Below are positions 19,388 to 28,296 of a stretch of 64,000 bases of DNA, piece after piece (position 1 is the stretch's first letter; each line of letters opens with the position of its first letter). Location: assembly GCA_021777135.1 (NCBI GenBank), contig JAJYDX010000003.1, positions 1 to 64,000 on the forward strand. The letters are read 5' to 3'. The stretch comes from a bacterium. GTDB taxonomy: Bacteria; SZUA-79; Acidulodesulfobacterales; Acidulodesulfobacteraceae. The translations under genes were made by a program, and so were the position numbers. The notes beneath the pieces were generated by a model that was not told the origin of the DNA, ran no database searches, and worked only from the letters and a program-made list of their open reading frames with translations.

Positions 19388-20230
19388 ATGCAATCCCCGC
19401 AGTCCCAATTTTTACCTTATTATCCTAAAGTCAGCCTGGAAGCTTACGACGGACCGCTAGACCTGCTTTTAACGCTAATAAAAAAAAATAAAATAAATAT
19501 TTACGATATCCCGATAGTCGAAATAACAAAACAGTATCTTGAAGCTATAGGATTAAATGAAAACTCGGCAGAGACTTCTTACGATGCATTTAATCTAGAT
19601 TTGGGCGGCGACTTTATAGTAATGGCGGCTCAGCTTATATATATCAAATCAGTAATGCTTTTACCTAAATACGACGCTTTGCAAGACTTTGACGGAAGCG
19701 GTAATGACGATATACCGGATCCAAGAACTGAACTGACAGATATGCTTTTAGAATACCGCAAGGTTAAAGAAGTAGCCGACTTCTTAAATAACCGGCCTAT
19801 CTTGGGACGAGATGTATTCGAAATAAAAATGTTTAAAACCGACAAAACGGCTCTTGAGAAAATTTCAAGTAACGCGGGCGTTACTTTTGACGCAAATATT
19901 TTTATTCTTTCCAAGTATTTCTATGGCAAGATAACTGAGGCTGTAAACAGGATAAGCGTTTACGAGGTAGAAAGAGAAAATTTTTCCGTAAAAGAAAAAA
20001 TAATGGAAATAATGGAAATATTTAACAGAGTACACAATATAACTTTCGGCGAAATCGTTAAAAACAGCGCCAGTATAAACGAGTCGTTAACTTATTTTCT
20101 GGCAGTTCTTGAAATGACGAGGCTGGCACTGATAAACTTAAGCCAGTTAAAGCTATTCGGCGAAATATACATATCTCCGACAGCAAACGCCTTAATTGAA
20201 TATCGTTCAAAAATTGCAAGTATGAATTAA
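19388..20230 (+). CDS. scpA: Segregation and condensation protein A (kleisin)
   Basis: ScpA bridges SMC heads and, with ScpB, forms the bacterial condensin. The N-terminal signature YDGPLDLLLTLIKKNKINIYD is clear, and the C-terminal winged-helix part is also present (EIYISPTANALIEY). The length of 280 residues is typical. It follows the M50 gene in the same direction, a common pairing. The usual downstream scpB is absent, and the stop overlaps convergent rluB. Confidence 0.92.
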   Translation: MQSPQSQFLPYYPKVSLEAYDGPLDLLLTLIKKNKINIYDIPIVEITKQYLEAIGLNENSAETSYDAFNLDLGGDFIVMAAQLIYIKSVMLLPKYDALQDFDGSGNDDIPDPRTELTDMLLEYRKVKEVADFLNNRPILGRDVFEIKMFKTDKTALEKISSNAGVTFDANIFILSKYFYGKITEAVNRISVYEVERENFSVKEKIMEIMEIFNRVHNITFGEIVKNSASINESLTYFLAVLEMTRLALINLSQLKLFGEIYISPTANALIEYRSKIASMN

Positions 20231-21084
20231 TTTGTTAGCGCTAATTCCGCGGTTTTACGATTTAATATTCGGTAGTCTCCGGACGGAAGGTCGCCTATAT
20301 AAAGCCCGCCTATCCTAACCCTCCTGAGCATTAATATTTTAAGGTTAAAAAACTCCATCAGCCTTCTTATTTCCCTGTTTTTTCCATGCGACAAGTCAAC
20401 CGAAAGTATAAACTTTGAAGGATTTTTCCTTACTATCCTAACGTCGTCCGGTTTCAAAAGACCTGTTTCTTTAAGCATGACGCCTTTTTTTATCCTGTTG
20501 AAAAGGTCCGGGGTTAATTCTCCCTTGACCTCTACTATATAAGTTTTTATTACGCAAAACTTCGGATGGGTTAAGCTGTAAGCAAAGTCGCCGTCGTTAG
20601 TAAGCAAAAGCATGCCTTCGCTCATAAAATCAAGCCTTCCAGCCGGAAATATGTGCTTGTATTTTAAAGTTTCTTTTCTAATTAATTCCATGACTGTTTT
20701 AAATCCCTCTTCAGATTTTACTGCGGTAATATAACCCTGCGGTTTATTAAGCATAATATAAACTTTAGGCTCATCCTTATATTTAATTTTTTTGCCTTGG
20801 ACGACAACTTCGTCGCCCTGTTTCACGGAAACGGCAAGGTTGGTATTTTTTTTCCCGTTTATAAGAACGCTGCCTTCCTTAATTATTTCATCGGCGTTTC
20901 TTCTGGATACGCCGGTATGCATAGCGATAAACCTGTTTAATCTTATGCCTGCAGCCGGATTAGTGTTAATTTTTACTTTTCCGTCAGACTTAACATTATC
21001 GTTAATTTTAGTCTTAGTATGGCTTTTAGTATTAGTTTTGATAATTTTATCGGCATCAGCCTTAGCTCCTGCTTTGTGTCTCAA
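20227..21084 (-). CDS. rluB: Ribosomal large-subunit pseudouridine synthase (RluB family)
   Basis: A Lys/Thr/Asn-rich N-terminal tail of about 48 residues precedes an S4 RNA-binding domain ([19 protein letters not shown]) and the RsuA/RluB catalytic domain. [17 protein letters not shown] contains the catalytic Asp. It would modify 23S rRNA. It starts at TTG within a TTGA overlap with the thiG stop, with GGAGGGG eight bases upstream, so it is translationally coupled to thiG and falls in the TPP-controlled operon. The tail is unlike the usual family N-terminus. Confidence 0.88.
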   Translation of the reverse strand: MRHKAGAKADADKIIKTNTKSHTKTKINDNVKSDGKVKINTNPAAGIRLNRFIAMHTGVSRRNADEIIKEGSVLINGKKNTNLAVSVKQGDEVVVQGKKIKYKDEPKVYIMLNKPQGYITAVKSEEGFKTVMELIRKETLKYKHIFPAGRLDFMSEGMLLLTNDGDFAYSLTHPKFCVIKTYIVEVKGELTPDLFNRIKKGVMLKETGLLKPDDVRIVRKNPSKFILSVDLSHGKNREIRRLMEFFNLKILMLRRVRIGGLYIGDLPSGDYRILNRKTAELALTN

Positions 21085-21944
21085 AATACTATCCCCTCCA
21101 TTTGCGTGGAAGCCTGAGCATAAAGCTTCATAGGTATGCGTCCGGATAAATATGAAAGGCGGCCGGCCTCAACGGCATTTTTCATTGCAGACGCCATGCC
21201 TACCGGATTGCCGGCTCCGGCAATTGCCGTGTTTATAAGTATGCCGTCAACGCCTAGTTCCATTGTTTTACATGCGTCGGATGCCGTTCCAACGCCTGCA
21301 TCAACTATTACAGGAACGGAAACGGTTTCTTTAATTATTTTAATATTATAAGGATTCCTTATGCCGAGACCTGAGCCGATAGGCGACGCAAGCGGCATTA
21401 CCACGGGGCATCCTATATCTTCAAGTTTTTTTGCAAGAACCGGATCATCCATCATATACGGCATAACGGTAAAGCCCTCTTTGACTAAAATTTTGGCAGC
21501 TTTAAGCAGTTCTTCGTTATCCGGATAAAGCGTTTTTTGGTCGCCTATTACTTCTAACTTTACCAGATCGGTTTTAAAAACTTCGAGTTCCCTCGCAAGC
21601 CTAAGCGTGTTAACCGCGTCTTCAGCAGTATAACATCCGGCGGTATTTGGAAGAAGTATATATTTGTCCAGGTCAATATAAGACAGTAAATTTTCTTTCG
21701 AATTAAAGTCAATTCTTCTGACTGCAACGGTGATTATTTCCGAACCGGAAGCGGAAGCGGCATCTTTCATGGTTTCAAAATCCGGATACTTACCGGTTCC
21801 TATAAGAAGCCTGGATTTAAATATATATTTACCTATTTTTAATACATCTCCGGAAACTTCTTTATCGGTATTATTTTTTAAGCCGTTATTAATTTTGCTG
21901 TTATTGTTATCTTTAATTTTAATTTTTTCTTTCCTTTCTTCCAT
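21081..21944 (-). CDS. thiG: Thiazole synthase
   Basis: ThiG forms the thiamine thiazole from deoxyxylulose 5-phosphate, dehydroglycine and the ThiS thiocarboxylate. [12 protein letters not shown], the Schiff-base lysine region LVKLEVIGD, and [15 protein letters not shown]-like phosphate loops are present. A low-complexity extension of about 35 residues precedes the core. It seems real, because GAGGT precedes the ATG and no internal Met is available. It lies 43 bases after thiS. Confidence 0.95.
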   Translation of the reverse strand: MEERKEKIKIKDNNNSKINNGLKNNTDKEVSGDVLKIGKYIFKSRLLIGTGKYPDFETMKDAASASGSEIITVAVRRIDFNSKENLLSYIDLDKYILLPNTAGCYTAEDAVNTLRLARELEVFKTDLVKLEVIGDQKTLYPDNEELLKAAKILVKEGFTVMPYMMDDPVLAKKLEDIGCPVVMPLASPIGSGLGIRNPYNIKIIKETVSVPVIVDAGVGTASDACKTMELGVDGILINTAIAGAGNPVGMASAMKNAVEAGRLSYLSGRIPMKLYAQASTQMEGIVF

Positions 21945-21987
21945 AAAATACCTCGTTAAATTATTTAATTAAACTTTAGCTTTATTA

Positions 21988-22188
21988 TTATCCGCCTGGA
22001 GCTATGGTAACCAGGTCTATTTTATCGTTTTCGTTAAGAACAAACGCAGGATATGAACTTTTTGGGACTATCGCCTTATTTACGGCGACCGCGGTACTTT
22101 TCAAATCCAATTCAAGCTCGTCTATCAGTCTTTGGACGGTAATATCTTGACCGGTAAAATATTCTTTTCCGTTTAGTTCTAATTTCAT
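21988..22188 (-). CDS. thiS: Sulfur carrier protein ThiS
   Basis: This 66-residue ubiquitin-fold protein ends in Gly-Gly (LVTIAPGG), which is adenylated and thiocarboxylated to donate sulfur to ThiG. It lies between the CofH-like gene (31 bases) and thiG, all on one transcript behind the TPP riboswitch. Only the usual thiH is missing from the set. Confidence 0.95.
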   Translation of the reverse strand: MKLELNGKEYFTGQDITVQRLIDELELDLKSTAVAVNKAIVPKSSYPAFVLNENDKIDLVTIAPGG

Positions 22189-22219
22189 GTAAGCATCTGC
22201 CTTTATATATATTATTATA

Positions 22220-23365
22220 TTATACGTTAAACCCTTTATTTATCTCCGCATTTACATAATTATAAAGAGTATCCCTTCTTACCGGAATTTTACCGGCACG
22301 TTTTAATAACTTAATTATTTCTTTTTCGGATAAATATTCGCCAAAATTGCCGCCTGCGCTCTTTGTAATATTTTCCTCCATAAGCGTTCCGCCAAAATCG
22401 TTAACACCGTAATCCAACGATTTTAATGCTGATTGGACGCCTATTTTAGGCCAACTTGTCTGAATATTTTTAAAATTATCCAGATACAACCTCAAAATAG
22501 CATAAAATTTAAGCGCCTTATCTACATCTCTTATTACGGCCTCGTCCACCCTGCTTCTAAGAGAAGTTTTATAAGATATAAAAGGTAATGCTATAAATTC
22601 TGTAAACCCTGCTGTTTCGTCCTGAATACTCCTTATAACGTTAAGATGATATACTAAATCTTCAGCGGACTCCAAATGGCCGAAAAGAACCGTGGCCGAT
22701 GTTTTAACTCCAATATTATGGGCAGTTTTTATAATCTCTACCCAAGTTTCGCTTTCTATTTTTTTCGGACAGATTTTTTTTCTCGTTTCTTTTGCTAAAA
22801 TTTCAGCAGCCGTTCCTGGCATGGAATTTAATCCGCAGTCCATTAGTTTTTCTATAATCCCCGCGTAAGATTTACCCGTCGCGTTAGAGAGTTCATAAAT
22901 TTCCTGCGGCGAAAATGCGTGTATATGCAGTTCTGGAAAATTACTCCTTACCGTTTTAACCAGATTAAAGTAATAATCAGGATTTAATTTTAATTCAGGA
23001 TTTATGCCTCCTGTCACGCATATTTCGTCAATTCCAATAAGGCTTATTCCTTCCGAAATTTTTTCCAATACCCTGTCGTAATCTAGCAAAAAAGCGTCTT
23101 TAGAGTTTTTGGTTCTTTTATATCCGCAAAACCTGCAGTTTAAACCGCATATATTAGTAAAATTAATATTTCTATTTACTACGTAGGAAACATTTTTAGA
23201 ATTAACCGTCTGGTTTAATATATCTGCCGCTTCCTTTATTTTACTTATTTCGCTTATTTCCCGTTCTTTAAGCAAAAAAAGAAGGTCTTCGTCTTCCAGT
23301 CTGATGCCGGACAAAGATTTTTGTAAAATAGCATCCAGGTTTAGTTTACAGGATATATCCGTCAT
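22220..23365 (-). CDS. CofH-like radical SAM enzyme heading the thiS-thiG operon
   Basis: The protein belongs to the CofH/MqnC/MqnE group. The cluster is CGLNCRFCGY, preceded by VNRNINFTNI. CofH-type features are GGINPEL, HIHAFSPQEI, SMPGTAAEIL, GGTLMEENITKSAG and the C-terminal GKIPVRRDTLY. It lacks MqnC features (GGGAEIL, WVTQGAKMGQ), which are seen in the protein at 41761-42816. CofH cleaves tyrosine at C-alpha/C-beta and adds the hydroxybenzyl group to a ribityl-uracil in F420 synthesis. ThiH makes the same cleavage to supply dehydroglycine for ThiG. Its place behind a TPP riboswitch and before thiS suggests a thiamine role (inference). The ribosome site (AGAGG) is rather far from the ATG. 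Confidence 0.75.
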   Translation of the reverse strand: MTDISCKLNLDAILQKSLSGIRLEDEDLLFLLKEREISEISKIKEAADILNQTVNSKNVSYVVNRNINFTNICGLNCRFCGYKRTKNSKDAFLLDYDRVLEKISEGISLIGIDEICVTGGINPELKLNPDYYFNLVKTVRSNFPELHIHAFSPQEIYELSNATGKSYAGIIEKLMDCGLNSMPGTAAEILAKETRKKICPKKIESETWVEIIKTAHNIGVKTSATVLFGHLESAEDLVYHLNVIRSIQDETAGFTEFIALPFISYKTSLRSRVDEAVIRDVDKALKFYAILRLYLDNFKNIQTSWPKIGVQSALKSLDYGVNDFGGTLMEENITKSAGGNFGEYLSEKEIIKLLKRAGKIPVRRDTLYNYVNAEINKGFNV

Positions 23366-23492
23366 TTTATCGGCTATCGACCTCTTTATAATATGTGTAA
23401 ATTAACCTGAATGCGGCTGCCGGATACAAAATGAGGATAAGATGAGGATGTTTATAAATTTTGATAAATTATAATGCTTTATAATTATAGCA

Positions 23493-23585
23493 CATCCCTA
23501 CGACGGCATTATCCGTATCAGGTTCAAAGGGTTGCAGGTTTTAACAGCCCTGCTCTCAGCCGTTGCGTTTTATACGGCACCCCTA
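23493..23585 (-). promoter_or_regulatory. TPP riboswitch (THI element)
   Basis: On the minus strand the conserved blocks occur in order: GGGGTGCC, GGCTGAGAG, ACCCTTTGAACCTGAT, GGATAATGCC and CGTAGGGA. These are the P2/J3-2 and P4/P5 consensus parts of the thiamine-pyrophosphate aptamer. The aptamer ends about 130 bases before the CofH-like gene. The operon should be repressed when TPP is plentiful. The expression platform mechanism is not clear from the sequence. Confidence 0.95.
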
Positions 23586-23710
23586 TTTTTTATCTTTATA
23601 ATTATAATTATATCACTTATTACTTCTGAGTTCCAATTATATTATATATTATATTATCAGAATTACCGTTGGTATACATTTTATTGCATATGACAAGCCT
23701 GATTTTTTGG
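23586..23710. other. AT-rich spacer between the T4SS operon end and the riboswitch
   Basis: The whole gene-free stretch from 23366 to 23710 is 345 bases. It holds the TPP aptamer, an AT-rich leader with two GAGGAT copies near 23433-23448 (GAGGATAAGATGAGGATG), and this 125-base spacer of TATA-type sequence. I see no clear terminator after the last T4SS gene and no gene here. A promoter for the riboswitch transcript must lie in it, but several weak TATAAT-like options exist. Confidence 0.5.
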
Positions 23711-24259
23711 CTATCTCAGTAATTTCCTGTAGTAATTATAATATTTATAGACGCGGATAATATAAATTTCGGTTTGGCGGTAAGGCGGAATCAGGAATTC
23801 AGGACGGTTTTTCACATATACCGTTCTGACGGAACCAGGACCGGCATTATAGCAGGCTAAAGCCGGAACAGGTTTATAACCGAAGCGTTTAAGGCAGTAA
23901 TGAAGATATTTAACTCCGGCAATTATATTAGACGGCGGATTTTGAATGTCCATACTCAGTTCCCTGCCTGTTTTTGGCATAACCTGCATTAGCCCTACCG
24001 CCCCTTTAGGACTTAAGGCGTTTATGTTAAAACCGCTTTCGGCGCGCATTACAGCTATTAAAAAAGGAAGCGGAACGTCGTATTTTTTTGAAGCTAATAT
24101 TATCGTTTCGTCTAAACCTTTTATTTTAAAAGCATAGGCGTTTGTAGAAATAGCGGCGGTTATTAAAAATATAAATAAGGAAAATAAAAAGAACGATAAC
24201 GCGACAGTTATGGTAAATCCGCAAAACATTTCTGTTTCAATAAGTTCTATTATTTTCAT
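23711..24259 (-). CDS. Lytic transglycosylase (VirB1-like)
   Basis: A signal peptide (about 1-42, ending AYA) is followed by an SLT lytic transglycosylase domain. The catalytic Glu is in RAESGFN, followed by [11 protein letters not shown] and ALACYNAGPGSV. It would open peptidoglycan. It is the last gene of the T4SS operon, 10 bases after the lipoprotein gene, which is the role of VirB1 in other systems. Confidence 0.85.
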   Translation of the reverse strand: MKIIELIETEMFCGFTITVALSFFLFSLFIFLITAAISTNAYAFKIKGLDETIILASKKYDVPLPFLIAVMRAESGFNINALSPKGAVGLMQVMPKTGRELSMDIQNPPSNIIAGVKYLHYCLKRFGYKPVPALACYNAGPGSVRTVYVKNRPEFLIPPYRQTEIYIIRVYKYYNYYRKLLR

Positions 24260-24269
24260 ATATGTAAAT

Positions 24270-25064
24270 TTATAAAGCCGAATATAATTTTATAAAGCTT
24301 ATCGTTCCATTAATCCTGCGCCTGCATAAAACAGCCGTGCCAAACTTAAAATTAGATAAATTTTTACTTTTCCCGTTATTTAAAAATATAATTTCTCCAT
24401 CAAGCTCCTTTCGCACCGGTAAGACGAAATAACTATCTCCCTTTTTTCCGGCCGGTACGGCATCTTTATTTATATCGGATTTAAAAGAAACGCCGGCATA
24501 ATTGCCCGATGCTTCAAGTTTTTCAAAAAGCTCCGGCTTATATTTTATTGCCGAAGAATAAGTATTCATAAGAGAAAAACGTATAATGCAAAATATCCTC
24601 TCAATTTTTACGCTTATTATTTTTAAAACTACTTTTCCGTTCAGGCTTTTAACGGTTTTGTTTAAATAAACAGTTTTTGGGGGATTTAAACCGTTTAAGT
24701 GTTTATTGGCGTGTCCTACTGTGTAATTTTTAACTTTAATATTCTTTACTCCCACCATAAAAGAAGGTATAAAATAACCGCCGCTTTCGGTTTTTCTGAC
24801 TGTTTTGTTAAAATATTTTCCTGAAATAAGAACAGTTTTCAACTTTTTTTTAGAAAATCCTGACAGCTTTAAAGACGCTGTTAAAACTTTTTTCTCTAGA
24901 CGACTCTCTAAAATTTTGCGTGAAACCGAATAAGGAACATTGCCGGCGGCTCCGTTTAAAACTTTTTCCTGAGCGCATCCGGAAATAGCAAACATTGCTG
25001 ATATAATTAATGTAAAATATAAATAATATGATTTTAACTTACTAATCTTTATTTGTTTTATCAT
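24270..25064 (-). CDS. T4SS lipoprotein in the VirB7 position
   Basis: A lipoprotein signal peptide ends in the lipobox AISGC (Cys30). The rest is a beta-rich 235-residue domain without a family I recognise. It is much longer than classical VirB7 (about 50 residues). Its region around LKIISVKIERIF matches the C-terminal beta-domain of the neighbouring VirB9-like protein without gaps (9 identities in 28). It probably joins the outer-membrane core, but this is inference from position and that match. Confidence 0.55.
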   Translation of the reverse strand: MIKQIKISKLKSYYLYFTLIISAMFAISGCAQEKVLNGAAGNVPYSVSRKILESRLEKKVLTASLKLSGFSKKKLKTVLISGKYFNKTVRKTESGGYFIPSFMVGVKNIKVKNYTVGHANKHLNGLNPPKTVYLNKTVKSLNGKVVLKIISVKIERIFCIIRFSLMNTYSSAIKYKPELFEKLEASGNYAGVSFKSDINKDAVPAGKKGDSYFVLPVRKELDGEIIFLNNGKSKNLSNFKFGTAVLCRRRINGTISFIKLYSAL

Positions 25065-25074
25065 TTTATATTTT

Positions 25075-26073
25075 TTAAATTCCGCAAATTTTTAATTTAA
25101 TTAATTTTTTATCCTTAAGAATATGGAACGATATTTCTAAATTGCCCCCGCCCCCATATTTTGCCGTATCAGCCTCGGCGTCAATATGGACAGCCTTAGA
25201 CTTTTTAAATATTAATACGTTTCTAACTATTTTATACGGCATATAGCTTACGTTATGAGGAACGTCTTTTATTATTGGAATCTCTGTTGTTTTATCCGGA
25301 ACAAATCCGTCAAATAAGTTTCCGCCGTATTTTCCGTAAAGATATGCGTTTCTGACGAAAAAACGTGAACCTGAATTATTTGTAAGCTGGTATCTAAGGT
25401 AATAAAAGTTTTTAATGCGGCTTATAGAAATTATGGTAAGAGTTATTCCTTGTTTAGTTACGGACTTATTTATTTTTATCCGGTTAATTAAAAGTATTAG
25501 GCTCATAATTTCTTTTTTTTCGGCTTTTAAATCCTCTGCCTTCTTAGCTAAAATAGACTGTCGCATAAAATATTTTTTCATAAATTTAGCTTTTAAAGCT
25601 TTTATTTTGTCATTGATGTAATTTTTTACGAAAACGTCTTTTATTGAATTAGATATATCGAGATTATAAGTGACTAATTTTGAGGTTTTAATCCTTAAAA
25701 GTATGTTTATAAGCCCGTATTTTGTATAAATTTCCAGATTGCTCGTTTCCGCCATATCGTATGTAATAGGTTTTATAAATATTTGTCTTCCGACTATCTG
25801 TTCCGAAAACGCCCCCGTATTCCCGAGCGCGACGTCTAGCGGTATTACCGGCAGCGTTATAACTGAAACATAGCCTGGAGCGGTATTTAATTTATATATT
25901 AATCCTGTCTTTATGCGTAATTTATGCACCCAAAGGTTTTTTTTAATGCTATATTCCTTTAAGCCGGAATATTTTACCGCCTCAGCCGGCATACAAATGT
26001 ACATCAAAATTAAAAAACAAAAAATAATATAATATTTTATGTTACTTAAATAATAATATATAATCTTTAACAT
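25075..26073 (-). CDS. VirB9/TrbG-like outer-membrane core protein
   Basis: A signal peptide (ending near PAEA, about residue 32) precedes an N-terminal domain with the VirB9/TrbG pattern: a pattern of hydrophobic strands, TLPVIPLDVALG, IFIKPITYDMAETSNLEIYTKYG and ILLRI. A charged helical stretch (about 165-200) joins it to a C-terminal beta-sandwich domain. VirB9 with VirB7 and VirB10 makes the outer pore. The helical insertion is unusual, and the gene lies after virD4 and not before virB10. Confidence 0.7.
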   Translation of the reverse strand: MLKIIYYYLSNIKYYIIFCFLILMYICMPAEAVKYSGLKEYSIKKNLWVHKLRIKTGLIYKLNTAPGYVSVITLPVIPLDVALGNTGAFSEQIVGRQIFIKPITYDMAETSNLEIYTKYGLINILLRIKTSKLVTYNLDISNSIKDVFVKNYINDKIKALKAKFMKKYFMRQSILAKKAEDLKAEKKEIMSLILLINRIKINKSVTKQGITLTIISISRIKNFYYLRYQLTNNSGSRFFVRNAYLYGKYGGNLFDGFVPDKTTEIPIIKDVPHNVSYMPYKIVRNVLIFKKSKAVHIDAEADTAKYGGGGNLEISFHILKDKKLIKLKICGI

Positions 26074-26098
26074 TAAAATTAAGCCTCCTTATTTATTT

Positions 26099-26473
26099 TT
26101 ACTTTTTATCTATTTCGTTATATTTTTGCAATTTATTATACATTTTTAGCTTAGAACCGCTGACTCTCATCTCAAAAATCCTTACGTATAACCCGTGGAG
26201 TCCAGCAAAAAATAAAAATAAATTTGCAAGATAAAGAACTGCCGCCGCTGTATATTTTTTTAAAAAATATGAAGAAAAAGCATAAAAGCAACCTGCATAA
26301 TATTTAAATAACGGATTTGTAAAGTAAAATAGCGCAAATAAAGCGCTTAAAACAATAAAAGAGATTTCCGCAATATCTAAATCGTAACTCTGTCCGGTAA
26401 AGCCGCTTCTGTAATTATTACCGCCCATATATTTAATTTCCGCGTCAACTAATAATAATTTATTTGGATACAA
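26099..26473 (-). CDS. Small membrane protein of the T4SS operon
   Basis: I do not recognise a family. Two or three hydrophobic helices span about residues 34-55, 60-72 and 74-95, with a basic C-terminal tail. The longest frame starts at TTG without a ribosome site, and an ATG 15 codons in (26428) is an alternative. It lies 14 bases after the virD4 stop and 25 bases before virB9, so it is surely in the operon. It could be a channel accessory protein. Confidence 0.5.
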   Translation of the reverse strand: MYPNKLLLVDAEIKYMGGNNYRSGFTGQSYDLDIAEISFIVLSALFALFYFTNPLFKYYAGCFYAFSSYFLKKYTAAAVLYLANLFLFFAGLHGLYVRIFEMRVSGSKLKMYNKLQKYNEIDKK

Positions 26474-26487
26474 TAAAAAAACTAAGA

Positions 26488-28296
26488 TTATTCGTCAAAA
26501 TAACTTTTCGATTTAGGTCTGTATATTGGATGAAGATACACTATGCCGGGTCCTTTTATCTCTCCTCCCGAGCATATTCTGTAAACCGCCTGATTTAATT
26601 TCAATCCGGCAAAATCGTCGGTATCGAACGACGGCATTTTCTCGTAAGTCTTTGTAGTACCTTGAGAAATAGTATTGTCGTCTGACAATAGCTTTCCTAT
26701 GTAAGGATTAAAAATTGTTCTGTCATCCTGCTCGGTTATATTTTCGGTTATTTTTACCTTGTATTCCTTATCACATATTTTAGAGGCTTTCTCTCTGGAA
26801 TAATCGTCGATCAAAGCCAGCCATATGGAAGACCTTATGTTTCCTATTAAAGAATTAAGTTTTTCTTCGGAGCCGAGTTTCAGTTTTAACGAGCTGTAGC
26901 TTTGGGTGAGAAGTATATTAATAGCCTTGGACTGCCTGCATCTAGCAAAAAATTCCGCATCGGATTCGATGTCGCCGGACGTAACGTAATTTTGATATTC
27001 GTCGCATATAAATAAGACCGGTCTTTTAACGTTTACGGTATTTAATACCGCTGCTTTATAAACCCTGTTTAATACCGTCCTGAAATAATCTAACTTAAGC
27101 ATAATGCCGATAATTTTTCCGGTCAAACCGTAGCTCGATTCCGGCATATTTAAGATTACTATTTTTCCGCCGTTGACGACTTCTTGAAAACCCGGAAAAT
27201 TAAGTTTTTGCTCCGGAGCGCAAAAAGTATCTTTAAAAGCCGGCTTTATAAAATCGGAACACACTCTCAACGATTCGCTTTTTATAATCGCCTTGGTTCT
27301 TTCGTCTAATCCAGCGTAATCGGCTCCCGCAAAATAAGATACGGCTATTTTAAGCTCTTTTAAGTCTGCGTCAGGATTTCCGCCGCTTTTGCTTAATCGT
27401 TTTGATTTTATAGAATTTTCTGCATAATCAAGCATATTTTTTAATTTATTTTCATCAGAAATAATTTCGTATATGTCGCTCAACGTTACATAACCAAGGC
27501 ATAATCTTATAAGACTTAAAGCGTTCGAAAGCAGGTTTATGGACTTGTCTTTCCAGAAGCTGTCCTGCCTCCCGTCGTTTGAATTCATATTTTCCAGAAC
27601 GGAATATAGTCTTTCAGCGATAATTTTTGCGTCTAAGCGAGGATAATGGACGGGATTAAAATAATATCCTGAATCCGGTCCTATAATAACAATGTCTTCT
27701 TCCCTGCCGCTGCGTTTCATTATTAAAACCGCCTCTTCCCAAAAATCACCTTTTACGTCTAAAATTAAACCGCCTATTCTTTCGTCTAAAGACTCTTTTT
27801 TGTATTTTGCGAGCTGGTCAAAAAAAGGATACGCGCAGGCGCTTGTTTTTCCAGTGCCGGTAGAGCCGAAAATTATAATTCCTGTATAAAGCCCGTTTTT
27901 ATCCATAATAAGCCATTCAGGTCTTTCTTTCCTTGCTCCGTCTTTTTCATGAATCTCTCCTATTACCAACTGAAGACTGCCGCTTTCCGGCCAAACAGGC
28001 GCGCCTTTAACCGCGCCCTTTTTTCCCTGGATTTTGCTTTTCTTTCTTTTATCGTTTTCCGGCTTAAAAAATAAGTATTTGTTGTAAACGGTATTTGACA
28101 GCGTCCAGGACGAAATAAACCAAGATAGTAATGGAAATAGGACGAAAAATAGTTTGACGTCCTTAAAATCAGTAAAATAATAACCTATCCTTACGTCTGA
28201 AAAAAATCCGGAAATAAGAAAAAGGTAAGCAAGCTCCAAAGCAAACAATACGGATGAAGCCGCTAATTTTATAATAAATGCTCTGTCTTCTTTCAT
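26488..28296 (-). CDS. virD4: VirD4/TraG-type coupling ATPase
   Basis: Two N-terminal membrane helices precede a FtsK/VirD4 ATPase domain. Walker A is FGSTGTGKTS near residue 146 and Walker B LFICDEYQNYV near 430. Coupling proteins bring DNA or protein substrates to the T4SS. I place the start at 28296 because it forms an ATGA overlap with the moxR stop. A start 57 bases upstream would lie inside moxR. The C-terminal end after TYEKMPSFDTDDF is short, and no all-alpha relaxosome domain is evident. Confidence 0.82.
   Translation of the reverse strand: MKEDRAFIIKLAASSVLFALELAYLFLISGFFSDVRIGYYFTDFKDVKLFFVLFPLLSWFISSWTLSNTVYNKYLFFKPENDKRKKSKIQGKKGAVKGAPVWPESGSLQLVIGEIHEKDGARKERPEWLIMDKNGLYTGIIIFGSTGTGKTSACAYPFFDQLAKYKKESLDERIGGLILDVKGDFWEEAVLIMKRSGREEDIVIIGPDSGYYFNPVHYPRLDAKIIAERLYSVLENMNSNDGRQDSFWKDKSINLLSNALSLIRLCLGYVTLSDIYEIISDENKLKNMLDYAENSIKSKRLSKSGGNPDADLKELKIAVSYFAGADYAGLDERTKAIIKSESLRVCSDFIKPAFKDTFCAPEQKLNFPGFQEVVNGGKIVILNMPESSYGLTGKIIGIMLKLDYFRTVLNRVYKAAVLNTVNVKRPVLFICDEYQNYVTSGDIESDAEFFARCRQSKAINILLTQSYSSLKLKLGSEEKLNSLIGNIRSSIWLALIDDYSREKASKICDKEYKVKITENITEQDDRTIFNPYIGKLLSDDNTISQGTTKTYEKMPSFDTDDFAGLKLNQAVYRICSGGEIKGPGIVYLHPIYRPKSKSYFDE

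Noticed and set aside
22220-23365. Reading this gene as thiH, mqnE or mqnC
   Set aside because: The sequence has PGTAAEIL and the C-terminal RDTLY of CofH types, and lacks the ThiH cluster context and the GGGAEIL of MqnC/MqnE. The operon place alone is not enough to name it thiH.
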